Origin: Brevibacillus reuszeri
GTDB taxonomy: Bacteria; Bacillota; Bacilli; Brevibacillales; Brevibacillaceae
Assembly: GCF_002897295.1 (NCBI RefSeq)
Contig: NZ_BEXF01000014.1
Location: 62,001-126,000, forward strand
DNA length: 64,000 nucleotides
Reading direction: 5' to 3'
Shown: piece after piece, positions 42,846 through 51,133 of the stretch
How the letters are laid out: each line of letters starts with the position of its first letter
How positions within the stretch are numbered: the stretch's first letter is position 1
Notes under the pieces: generated by a model
Told to the model about the DNA's origin: nothing
The model's database searches: none
The model's input: the letters and a program-made list of their open reading frames with translations, nothing else
Made by a program: the position numbers and the translations under genes

Positions 42846-44393
42846 ATGCAAGTGGAATTCAAAAACGAGGCGTTTACCAATTTTAGCCTGCCAGAAAATA
42901 AAAAGGCATTCGAAGAAGCACTCGCAAAAGTAGAAAGCGAGCTTGGCCTCGAGTATGACCTCATCATTGGCGGCGAGCGCATCACAACTGAGAAAAAATC
43001 CAAATCCATCAACCCTTCTAATAAAGAACAGGTAGTGGGTGTGGTTTCCCAAGCTGACCAAGCATTGGCTGAAAAAGCGATTCAAACAGCTGCAAGCACT
43101 TTTGAAACTTGGAAAAAGGTGCCTGCTCAGGCTCGTTCCCGCTATCTGTATAAAGCAGCAGCGATCATGCGTCGCCGCAAGCATGAATTCTCCGCTTGGC
43201 TTGTAAAAGAAGCAGGTAAAAGCTGGGCAGAAGCAGATGCTGACACAGCTGAAGCTATTGATTTCATGGAATACTATGGCCGTCAAATGGATAAGCTGTC
43301 CCAACGCCATGACCTTCCTCGCATCCCGGATGAGGATAACGAATTGTACTACGTTCCACTTGGTGTTGGTGTTGTAATCCCACCATGGAACTTCCCTCTC
43401 GCAATTATGGTAGGGATGACTACGGCTGCTCTCGTAGCTGGTAACACTGTTGTACTGAAACCTGCTTCCACCACTCCAGTAATCGCTGCGAAATTCATGG
43501 AAATCCTTGAAGACGCTGGCGTTCCAGCTGGTGTTGTTAACTTTGTACCAGGTTCCGGTGGAGAAATAGGGGACTACCTCGTAGAACATACACTGACTCG
43601 TTTCATCAGCTTCACTGGTTCCCGCGACGTAGGTCTGCGCATCAACGAGCTGGCTGCAAAACATCGTCCAGGTCAAAAATGGATGAAGCGTCTGGTAGCT
43701 GAAATGGGCGGTAAAGACTCTATTGTTGTTGACAGCGACTGCGATATCGAGCTGGCTGCACAATCCATCGTTGCTTCTGCATTCGGTTTCTCAGGTCAAA
43801 AATGTTCTGCATGCTCCCGTGCAATCGTTCACCAAGATGTGTACGATCAAGTACTGGGCCGCGTAGCAGAAATGACGAAAAACCTGACTGTAGGCGACAT
43901 CAGAACAAACGATTTCTACACAGGTCCAGTTGTTGACGAGAAAGCATACAACAAAATCCTGGAATACATCGAAATCGGTAAACAAGAGGGTAAACTGGTT
44001 GCAGGTGGCGAAAAAGGACCGGAAACTGGTTACTTCATCCAGCCAACTGTATTCGCTGACCTCGATCCAAATGCTCGCATCATGCAAGAAGAAATCTTTG
44101 GCCCAGTAGTAGCATTCTGCAAAGCTAACGATTTCGACCATGCTATGGAAATCGCGAACAACACAGAGTACGGCTTGACTGGCGCTGTAATCAGCCGCAA
44201 CCGTGCACACCTGGAGCGCGCACGCGAAGAGTTCCATGTGGGTAACCTGTACTTCAACCGTAAGTGCACAGGCGCTTTGGTAGGCGTACATCCATTCGGC
44301 GGATTCAACATGTCCGGTACAGACTCCAAAGCGGGTGGACCAGACTATTTGCTGCTCTTCACTCAAGCGAAAATGGTTTCTGAAAAATTGTAA
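42846..44393 (+). CDS. rocA: L-glutamate gamma-semialdehyde dehydrogenase (P5C dehydrogenase)
   Basis: 515 residues from ATG 42846 (AAGGAGG upstream). Oxidises glutamate semialdehyde/P5C to glutamate with NAD+ in arginine, ornithine and proline breakdown. RocA/PruA-type ALDH: VGVVIPPWNFPLAIMVG, catalytic Glu286 in LVAEMGGK, catalytic Cys320 in FSGQKCSACSR, EEIFGPVVAFCKA and the C-terminal PFGGFNMSGTDSKAGG. Codons are strongly biased to a limited set, as in highly expressed genes. Control by sigma-54 and an enhancer-binding activator is suggested by the upstream sites. B. subtilis PutC/RocA are the closest named relatives. Confidence 0.94.
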   Translation: MQVEFKNEAFTNFSLPENKKAFEEALAKVESELGLEYDLIIGGERITTEKKSKSINPSNKEQVVGVVSQADQALAEKAIQTAASTFETWKKVPAQARSRYLYKAAAIMRRRKHEFSAWLVKEAGKSWAEADADTAEAIDFMEYYGRQMDKLSQRHDLPRIPDEDNELYYVPLGVGVVIPPWNFPLAIMVGMTTAALVAGNTVVLKPASTTPVIAAKFMEILEDAGVPAGVVNFVPGSGGEIGDYLVEHTLTRFISFTGSRDVGLRINELAAKHRPGQKWMKRLVAEMGGKDSIVVDSDCDIELAAQSIVASAFGFSGQKCSACSRAIVHQDVYDQVLGRVAEMTKNLTVGDIRTNDFYTGPVVDEKAYNKILEYIEIGKQEGKLVAGGEKGPETGYFIQPTVFADLDPNARIMQEEIFGPVVAFCKANDFDHAMEIANNTEYGLTGAVISRNRAHLERAREEFHVGNLYFNRKCTGALVGVHPFGGFNMSGTDSKAGGPDYLLLFTQAKMVSEKL

Positions 44394-44436
44394 GCTCTAG
44401 CGAGGTATATACACTGCGGTGTAGGCCGCGTGTTAC

Positions 44437-44469
44437 AAAAAGCCGTCTCTTAATTAGAGGCGGCTTTTT
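44437..44469 (+). terminator. Terminator after rocA
   Basis: AAAAAGCCGTCTCT (44437-44450) pairs, with one wobble, with AGAGGCGGCTTTTT (44456-44469). Confidence 0.85.
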
Positions 44470-44548
44470 CGGTTTTCTAACACTCATTTTGTCCACACTA
44501 AGAAAAATGGCTGTGCGGGGCAGGTGAGGGATACTGTTTACGTATATT

Positions 44549-45487
44549 GTGTCAGGGCTCTCTACGTTTTTTATCGTGTATTTGTTAATGCCAGTAGCGA
44601 ATTGGATGGCGTGGAAAACAAAGCTGCTGGACATTCCCAAAGGCAGGAAAGGGCATAGCAGACCGATGCCACTATCTGGTGGATTGGCCATGTTCGTTGG
44701 GCTGCTCATAGTGACAACTTTTTTTGCAGGGGCGCAAAAATCCGTTGCAGTTTTGGCAGTTGGTGGCGCAATGCTGGTGGGCATCGGATGGGTCGATGAT
44801 ACTTTTAAATCCAGGCAAAAGGACTTCCCAGCATTACCCAAGCTGCTTGTTCAATTGCTGGTCGCAGTCTTTACTTTTATGCTGGATATAAGGTTTCGTG
44901 GAATCAGCTTGTCATGGATCGGAGAAGAGGGAGCATACATTTCTTTTCCGCTTCTCGTTTCGCTCTTGGCGACGGTTTTATGGATAGTCGGGTTGATCAA
45001 CATGGTCAATTTTTTGGATGGGGTAGATGGCTTGGCGGCGGGAGCGACAGTCTTTTCAGCAGTGACGCTGTTTTTTCTGTCGATGGTGAGAGGACAAGAA
45101 TTGACGGCACTGTTGGCAGTCGCACTTGCTGGTGCAGCGCTTGCCTTTCTGCGCTTTAATTTTTACCCAGCAAAAATGTTTATGGGCGATGCGGGCTCGA
45201 TGTTTTTAGGCTTTGCCCTCGGAGTTATTTCGCTTGAAGGGACGATGAAGGGGGCGACTCTCATTTCGCTTGTGGTGACCGTGTTGGCACTAGGGCTGCC
45301 TGTCATCGATACCATCCAGGTGATGGTCAGCAGGCTGTTGGCGGGCTCTCCCATGCACCAGGCGGATCGCAGGCACGTTCATCACCGGTTGATGTCCCGT
45401 GGCTTGTCAGCAAAGCAGACGGTCGTCGTGCTGTATCTCGTCAGCTTCTTACTCTCCGCGTTGTCAGTGTTCCTGTTTTTTCTTTGA
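44549..45487 (+). CDS. MraY/WecA-family glycosyl-1-phosphate transferase
   Basis: 312 residues from GTG 44549. Polytopic protein (about ten membrane segments) of the WecA/TagO group, which transfers GlcNAc-1-P (or similar) from UDP-sugar to undecaprenyl phosphate, starting wall-polymer or teichoic-acid synthesis. Signature blocks: RKGHSRPMPLSGGLAMF, Asp-Asp in GWVDDTF, NMVNFLDGVDGLAAG, FMGDAGSMFLGF and the C-terminal HxxDRRHVHHRL. The natural N-terminus may be five residues longer: AGGTGAGGG is ideally spaced for a CTG at 44534 and too far from the GTG. Single-gene unit. Confidence 0.87.
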   Translation: MSGLSTFFIVYLLMPVANWMAWKTKLLDIPKGRKGHSRPMPLSGGLAMFVGLLIVTTFFAGAQKSVAVLAVGGAMLVGIGWVDDTFKSRQKDFPALPKLLVQLLVAVFTFMLDIRFRGISLSWIGEEGAYISFPLLVSLLATVLWIVGLINMVNFLDGVDGLAAGATVFSAVTLFFLSMVRGQELTALLAVALAGAALAFLRFNFYPAKMFMGDAGSMFLGFALGVISLEGTMKGATLISLVVTVLALGLPVIDTIQVMVSRLLAGSPMHQADRRHVHHRLMSRGLSAKQTVVVLYLVSFLLSALSVFLFFL

Positions 45488-45514
45488 AGAAGTAAGCAAA
45501 TTGATTTTTCCAGC

Positions 45515-45547
45515 AAAAAAGGCTACACCAAATGGCTTGGCGTAGCC
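45515..45547 (-). terminator. Terminator of the PAS-GGDEF gene
   Basis: GGCTAC (45521-45526) and CCAA pair with TTGG and GTAGCC (45542-45547). On the minus strand T6 follows. Confidence 0.8.
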
Positions 45548-45558
45548 AACTGCACGAT

Positions 45559-46482
45559 TCATGAAGGAGTGGGATCAAAGAAAAGAAACTGATTGCGGCC
45601 GGTTGCTTTTGCCCGATAGAGAGCTTTGTCAGCATAAGTTAGGAGCTGATCGGCGTCGGTGGTAGAGGTCGGATAGATGGAGATGCCGATGCTCGTTGTG
45701 AAGGAAAATTCCTGGTCGTTAATAACCCATGGAAGTTGGAGCGATTGCAGAATCCGGCGAGCAACTTTTTCTACCTGTTGCCAGGAATGAATGCCCGTAA
45801 GCAGTACGACAAATTCATCTCCGCCCAGACGAGCTACGGTGTCGCCGTCGCGCACGCATGATTTGAGTCGTTCAGCAAGCATTTTGAGAAAAGTATCTCC
45901 GGTATTGTGCCCCCAGGTGTCGTTAATTTCTTTAAAATGGTCGCAGTCGAGAAAAAGCACGGCGACCAGCTCGTTTTTTACTTTGGCTTCTGTCAAAGCC
46001 TCGTGCAGATTGATAGAAAGCAGACGCCTGTTTGGTAATCCCGTTAGCACATCATGGTACGCCATGTACTCCAGGCGTGACTCCAGCTTTTTGCGCTCGG
46101 TAATATCTCTTGTCACGGAAAATACGTGCGTGCATACGCCGTCTTTGTTGTAGACAGGCGATAGAATCGACTCGCCAATCACTTCACCATTCGTCGTATA
46201 GTGGATGGGTTCCTCACCGAGCACCGCTTTTTGGTACATTCTGTTCAACAAGGCTGCTTTTTCTTCCGGATATACATCCTCGATTCGCTTTCCATATGCT
46301 TCCTCGGATAGATCTGCAACTTGCATAGCGGCTCGATTCATCAGTACGTAGCGGAAGTGGTACTCTTTTTCCGCTGTTTCTTCCACAGACATAAGGAAGA
46401 ACATGTCTGACATATGATGAAATAAGCTGGTCAGGATATCCCCGTGTTCACTAATGAGTGTTGCGATGTCGAGCTTTTTCAT
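45559..46482 (-). CDS. PAS-GGDEF diguanylate cyclase
   Basis: 307 residues. A PAS-like sensor at about residues 15-130 ends with the VTRDITERKKLE linker; the GGDEF domain follows from AYHDVLTGLPNRR to the C-terminus. The active-site motif GGDEF (220-224) is intact and an inhibitory RxxD site (Arg211, Asp214) lies at the right distance, so it should make cyclic di-GMP from GTP and be product-inhibited. No membrane segment; cytosolic. The PAS ligand is unknown. Transcribed alone. Confidence 0.9.
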   Translation of the reverse strand: MKKLDIATLISEHGDILTSLFHHMSDMFFLMSVEETAEKEYHFRYVLMNRAAMQVADLSEEAYGKRIEDVYPEEKAALLNRMYQKAVLGEEPIHYTTNGEVIGESILSPVYNKDGVCTHVFSVTRDITERKKLESRLEYMAYHDVLTGLPNRRLLSINLHEALTEAKVKNELVAVLFLDCDHFKEINDTWGHNTGDTFLKMLAERLKSCVRDGDTVARLGGDEFVVLLTGIHSWQQVEKVARRILQSLQLPWVINDQEFSFTTSIGISIYPTSTTDADQLLTYADKALYRAKATGRNQFLFFDPTPS

Positions 46483-46656
46483 ATCTGTCTTCTCCTGAAT
46501 GTAGGCTTGTCCCCATTATTATAGTATAGCAAGCAAGCCTAAGAAAATGATGAGCCATTGGTAATAGTGTAGGGTTTACTGCAAGTTAGTGGAGTGGTAA
46601 AGTAAGGATATTCGAATACAGGTCGTCTAATCGAAAGAGAACAAGGAGTTTGTTTT

Positions 46657-47508
46657 ATGAGCAAAAAGCTGCTTCCGGGTCTCATCCATCGCCTGCCACA
46701 AAATGCGATGTCTCGGACCATGGGAAAAATTACCGCCTCGGGCTTTAGTCGATTAGCCATTCAACGATACATACGGCACTATCAGATTGATACCTCGATC
46801 ATAGAAAAACCGGTGAAGGAATACCGCACGCTAAAAGAGTTTTTTACACGTCGCCTGAAGCCAGAGGCAAGACCAATTGCTTCGGGAGCCGATACGATTG
46901 TCAGCCCGGTGGACGGAACTGTTTCACAGCTTGGGGATATTTGTGAGGGTAGCTTAATTCAGGCAAAAGGAAAAGAGTACGATGTGTCCCAACTTTTGGG
47001 AGGCTCAGAGGAAGAAGCCAAGCGCTACTACGGCGGTAAGTTTATTACGATTTATTTGAGTCCACGCGACTACCATCGGATTCATATGCCGGTTGCCGGT
47101 GACCTGACCTGCTACTGCTACTTGCCAGGGCGCTTGTACCCTGTGAATAAGCTGGGGATAGAAAACGTAGACTGCCTGTTTGCGCGAAATGAACGTCTGG
47201 TCACTCATTTCCAAACGGACGGACTGGGAGACATGGCACTGGTCAAGGTAGGGGCTCTGTTCGTCGGCAGTGTCAAAGTCTGCTACAATACCGCTACTAC
47301 CAACATCAAGCACGGTCAGCAAACGCATGAGAAGATTGCGGGTACCCCTCATTATGAAAAAGGGGCAGAGCTGGGCTGGTTTGAATTTGGCTCCACGGTG
47401 ATTCTTTTGCTGGAGTCTAACCAACTGGAGTGGGCGGCAGGCATTGAAAAGGGCAAGTCCTTGCTCATGGGTCAACCGCTGCTGAAAAAAGCGTCACAGC
47501 CTGAGTAG
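46657..47508 (+). CDS. psd: Phosphatidylserine decarboxylase
   Basis: 283 residues. Converts phosphatidylserine to phosphatidylethanolamine at the membrane. Pyruvoyl enzyme: self-cleavage motif FGSTVILLLE with Ser246 (Gly-Ser bond), catalytic Asp86 in SPVDGTVSQ and His143 in DYHRIHMP. AAGGAG precedes the ATG. No pssA gene lies in the window. Length is usual for the Gram-positive enzyme. Confidence 0.93.
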   Translation: MSKKLLPGLIHRLPQNAMSRTMGKITASGFSRLAIQRYIRHYQIDTSIIEKPVKEYRTLKEFFTRRLKPEARPIASGADTIVSPVDGTVSQLGDICEGSLIQAKGKEYDVSQLLGGSEEEAKRYYGGKFITIYLSPRDYHRIHMPVAGDLTCYCYLPGRLYPVNKLGIENVDCLFARNERLVTHFQTDGLGDMALVKVGALFVGSVKVCYNTATTNIKHGQQTHEKIAGTPHYEKGAELGWFEFGSTVILLLESNQLEWAAGIEKGKSLLMGQPLLKKASQPE

Positions 47509-47532
47509 AACAGAATACATCAATAGAAGACG

Positions 47533-47565
47533 AGGTCCAGGGCTATAGCTTTGGACTTGTTTTTA
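47533..47565 (+). terminator. Terminator after psd
   Basis: AGGTCCAGGGCT pairs, with several wobbles, with AGCTTTGGACTT (to 47558), followed by GTTTTT. Confidence 0.65.
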
Positions 47566-47756
47566 CATCTACGAAGAAAAGCGATGGCTGTTTTTCTAGC
47601 CTCCACGATTGCGCAGCTTCACCCGCGTTTTTCTGGTCAATCTTTTTTTGCCGAATTATTTTTGTTTTGTGGTGAGTATATCCCCGCGAAAATTGACTGA
47701 ACCTGTTGTTTTCAAGTAAGATCAAAGTTATGTGATACGATTCGGAGGTGGAAAAA

Positions 47757-48047
47757 ATGAGTGCCATTACTCGCAAGGAAGTAGAACATGTAGCTAATCT
47801 GGCCCGCTTGCAGCTGACTGAGGAAGAAGCTGAGAGATACACCAAGGACCTGAATGCGATTTTGGAATTTGCAGCCAAGCTAAACGAGCTGGATACATCC
47901 AATATCGAGCCGACAAGCCATGCGACTGATGTAAAAAACGTCATGCGCGAGGACGTCAACCGACCATCCCTGCCACGTGAGGAAGTGCTGAAAAACGCGC
48001 CTGACCACGAAGAAGGGCAATTCAAGGTACCAGCTGTATTCGAATAA
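47757..48047 (+). CDS. gatC: Asp-tRNA(Asn)/Glu-tRNA(Gln) amidotransferase subunit C
   Basis: 96 residues from ATG 47757, with GGAGGTGG just upstream. GatC wraps around GatA and stabilises the GatCAB complex, which converts Glu-tRNA(Gln) to Gln-tRNA(Gln). Typical features: EVEHVANLARLQLTEEEAERYTKDLNAIL at the N-terminus and the central LDTSNIEPTSH. First gene of gatCAB. Confidence 0.95.
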   Translation: MSAITRKEVEHVANLARLQLTEEEAERYTKDLNAILEFAAKLNELDTSNIEPTSHATDVKNVMREDVNRPSLPREEVLKNAPDHEEGQFKVPAVFE

Positions 48048-48080
48048 GGAAAAAGGATAACGAGAAGGGAGGAACCCACT

Positions 48081-49553
48081 GTGTCGCTGTTTGACAAGCG
48101 ATTGTCGGAGATACATAGCGCCCTGCGCGCAAAAGAATTGTCTGTGACTGATCTGGTGCAGGCTTCCATCACTAGCATTAAAGAGCACGATGGAGAAATC
48201 AAATCCGTATTGCACGTAGATGAAGAGGGCGCACTTGCTCATGCCCGTCAATTGGACGAGCGTCTGGTCAAAGAAAATGAGGAATTGGGTCTTCTCTTTG
48301 GCTTGCCTGCCGGACTCAAGGACAACCTGATTACAAAAGATGTACGCACAACCTGCGCCAGCAAATTTTTGGCGAACTATGATCCTGTACATGACGGGAC
48401 CGTTTCCCAAAAAGTAAAGGAAGCAGATGCTGTTATCGTAGCGAAGCTGAACATGGACGAGTTTGCTATGGGCGGCTCCAACGAAAACTCTGGCTTCTAC
48501 CCAACCAAAAATCCTTGGAACACCGATTATGTGCCAGGTGGCTCCAGCGGTGGATCGGCGGCAGCGATGGCTGCGCGTCATTTTTACTTTACACTTGGTT
48601 CTGATACGGGCGGATCGATTCGTCAGCCTGCCGCTTTTTGTGGTGTAGTAGGCTTGAAGCCAACGTATGGACGTGTTTCCCGTTTTGGACTGGTGGCGTT
48701 CGCATCCTCATTGGATCAGATCGGACCTGTTACGAAAAACGTCGAGGATTCCGCTTATGTCCTGCAAGCGATCGCTGGGCATGATGGATATGATTCGACC
48801 TCTGCAAATGTAGAAGTGCCAGACTACTTGTCTGCACTGACCGGAGATGTCAAAGGGCTGCGCATTGGCGTGCCGAAGGAATTGATCGGCGAAGGAATCG
48901 ACCCAGAGGTTCGCGAGGCTGTTCTGGCAGCACTGAAGCAGCTGGAGAGCATGGGAGCGACATGGAGCGAGGTTTCCATGCCACATACGGAATACGCGGT
49001 ACCAGCGTATTATCTGCTGTCGTCCTCCGAGGCTTCTTCCAACCTGGCTCGCTTTGACGGCGTTCGCTACGGTGTGCGTGCAGACAATGCAGCCAACCTG
49101 ATTGAGCTGTACAAAGAATCCCGCAGCCAAGGCTTTGGGGCAGAGGTAAAACGTCGCATCATGCTCGGAACGTATGCCCTCTCTTCCGGCTATTACGACG
49201 CGTATTACAAAAAAGCACAACAAGTACGCACCTTGATTATTCAAGATTTCAACAGCATTTTTGCTGATTACGATGTCATTTTGCATCCGACTACGCCGTC
49301 CACGGCATTTAAAATCGGAGAAAACGCAGATGATCCGGTCAAAATGTATCTGGAAGACATCTGCACCGTGCCTGTCAATCTGGCTGGCTTGCCAGCAATC
49401 AGTGTGCCATGCGGCTTCGCGAAAAGTGGTTTGCCGATTGGCCTTCAGATTGTGGGCCGAGCGTTTGATGAATCCACTGTGCTGCGCGTAGCACATGCCT
49501 ATGAGCAATCCGTGGGCTTTCACCAGCGTAAGCCGGAATGGGTAAGGGGGTAA
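48081..49553 (+). CDS. gatA: Asp-tRNA(Asn)/Glu-tRNA(Gln) amidotransferase subunit A
   Basis: 490 residues, GTG start preceded by GGGAGG. Amidase subunit that releases ammonia from glutamine. Catalytic triad visible: Lys80 in PAGLKDN, cis-Ser155 in PGGSSGGSA and nucleophile Ser179 in DTGGSIRQP. Normal length. Starts 33 bases after gatC and 6 before gatB. Confidence 0.97.
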   Translation: MSLFDKRLSEIHSALRAKELSVTDLVQASITSIKEHDGEIKSVLHVDEEGALAHARQLDERLVKENEELGLLFGLPAGLKDNLITKDVRTTCASKFLANYDPVHDGTVSQKVKEADAVIVAKLNMDEFAMGGSNENSGFYPTKNPWNTDYVPGGSSGGSAAAMAARHFYFTLGSDTGGSIRQPAAFCGVVGLKPTYGRVSRFGLVAFASSLDQIGPVTKNVEDSAYVLQAIAGHDGYDSTSANVEVPDYLSALTGDVKGLRIGVPKELIGEGIDPEVREAVLAALKQLESMGATWSEVSMPHTEYAVPAYYLLSSSEASSNLARFDGVRYGVRADNAANLIELYKESRSQGFGAEVKRRIMLGTYALSSGYYDAYYKKAQQVRTLIIQDFNSIFADYDVILHPTTPSTAFKIGENADDPVKMYLEDICTVPVNLAGLPAISVPCGFAKSGLPIGLQIVGRAFDESTVLRVAHAYEQSVGFHQRKPEWVRG

Positions 49554-49559
49554 GGCGTC

Positions 49560-50996
49560 ATGAGCAAGTACGAAACCGTCATCGGCTTGGAGGTTCACGC
49601 CGAGCTATCAACGAACAGTAAAATTTTCTGCGGTTGCAAGACAGAGTTTGGTGCGCCGCCAAATACGCATACCTGCCCAATCTGCTTGGGACATCCGGGC
49701 GTGCTTCCAGTAACCAACAAGCAGGCTGTGGAATTCGCGATGAAGGCAGCACTCGCGCTCAATTGCGAGATTTCCCGAGAGACTAAGTTCGACCGTAAAA
49801 ACTACTTTTATCCGGATTCGCCAAAAGCGTACCAAATCTCGCAGTTTGACCAGCCGATCGGCTACAATGGTTGGATCGATATCGAGGTAAATGGTGAGAC
49901 AAAGCGCATCGGAATCACGCGCTTGCATCTCGAAGAAGACGCTGGTAAGCTGACGCACAGCGACTTTGGCGGTGAATCCCTGGTAGACTTTAACCGTGTC
50001 GGCGTACCTCTGGTAGAGATCGTTTCTGAGCCAGACATTCGCACACCGGAAGAAGCCAGAGCCTATCTGGAAAAGCTCAAGGCGATTATCCAGTACACCG
50101 AAGTATCTGATGTTCGCATGGAGCAAGGCTCCCTTCGCTGCGATGCCAACGTTTCGATCCGTCCGTATGGTCAAGAAGAGTTCGGAACCAAGGCAGAGCT
50201 GAAAAACATGAACTCCTTCCGCAACGTACAGATGGGCTTGGAGTACGAGGTGCTTCGTCAAGCGGAAGTGCTGAACTCTGGAGGCAAGGTTGTACAGGAA
50301 ACGCGCCGCTGGGATGAAGCCAACAAGAAAACCTTGACGATGCGTTCCAAAGAGGAAGCGCACGACTATCGTTATTTCCCAGATCCTGATCTGGTACGTA
50401 TGCAGATTTCCGAGGAGTGGATTGAGGCTGTTCGTGCTTCGATACCTGAGCTGCCGGATGCACGTCAGGCTCGCTATGTAAACGAGTTTGGCCTGTCGGC
50501 GGCAGATGCAGGAGTGATCACGATCTCCAAAGAAACAGCGGATTTCTTTGATGAGACAGTGAAGACTGGTGCAGATCCGAAATCGGTTGCCAACTGGCTG
50601 ATGGTAGACCTCCTCGCTCACCTCAATGCCAACAACCTGGAATTTTCCGATGTGAAAATGACACCGCAAGGCTTGGGCGAAATGATCAAGCTAATCGGGG
50701 ACGGCACGATTTCCTCCAAAATTGCCAAAACTGTCTTTAAAGAGATGGTGGAGACTGGCAAAGAGCCGAAGAAGATCGTCGAGGAAAAAGGTCTGGTGCA
50801 AATCAGTGACGAAGGTGCACTCCGTCAGATCGTCATCGATGCGGTCAATTCCAATCCGCAAGCGGTAGCAGACTACAAATCCGGAAATGAGAAGGCAGCA
50901 GCTTTCTTTGTCGGCCAAGTCATGAAGCAAACCAAAGGCAAAGCGAACCCGCCAATGGTTAATAAATTGATTCAAGAAGTATTGAGCAGCCTGTAG
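49560..50996 (+). CDS. gatB: Asp-tRNA(Asn)/Glu-tRNA(Gln) amidotransferase subunit B
   Basis: 478 residues. Kinase/amidotransferase subunit that binds Glu-tRNA and activates its carboxylate. GLEVHAELSTNSKIFCGC and CPICLGHPGVLP (paired Cys zinc motifs), RLHLEEDAGKLTH, and a C-terminal YqeY-like tail (FFVGQVMKQTKGKANP). Terminates the operon; a hairpin follows. Confidence 0.97.
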   Translation: MSKYETVIGLEVHAELSTNSKIFCGCKTEFGAPPNTHTCPICLGHPGVLPVTNKQAVEFAMKAALALNCEISRETKFDRKNYFYPDSPKAYQISQFDQPIGYNGWIDIEVNGETKRIGITRLHLEEDAGKLTHSDFGGESLVDFNRVGVPLVEIVSEPDIRTPEEARAYLEKLKAIIQYTEVSDVRMEQGSLRCDANVSIRPYGQEEFGTKAELKNMNSFRNVQMGLEYEVLRQAEVLNSGGKVVQETRRWDEANKKTLTMRSKEEAHDYRYFPDPDLVRMQISEEWIEAVRASIPELPDARQARYVNEFGLSAADAGVITISKETADFFDETVKTGADPKSVANWLMVDLLAHLNANNLEFSDVKMTPQGLGEMIKLIGDGTISSKIAKTVFKEMVETGKEPKKIVEEKGLVQISDEGALRQIVIDAVNSNPQAVADYKSGNEKAAAFFVGQVMKQTKGKANPPMVNKLIQEVLSSL

Positions 50997-51007
50997 GCAA
51001 TAAGTCC

Positions 51008-51044
51008 AAACAGCACTATCCAAATGGAGGGTGCTGTTTCTTTT
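51008..51044 (+). terminator. Terminator after gatB
   Basis: AAACAGCAC (51008-51016) pairs with GTGCTGTTT (51031-51039), followed by CTTTT. Confidence 0.75.
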
Positions 51045-51133
51045 GTCATGCATCATTGGTCATGTGCTAATTTATACCAATAGAGGTAATATAGACTTAG
51101 GAAAGAAACGCCAAGGGAGAAGGAGAAATCCGA

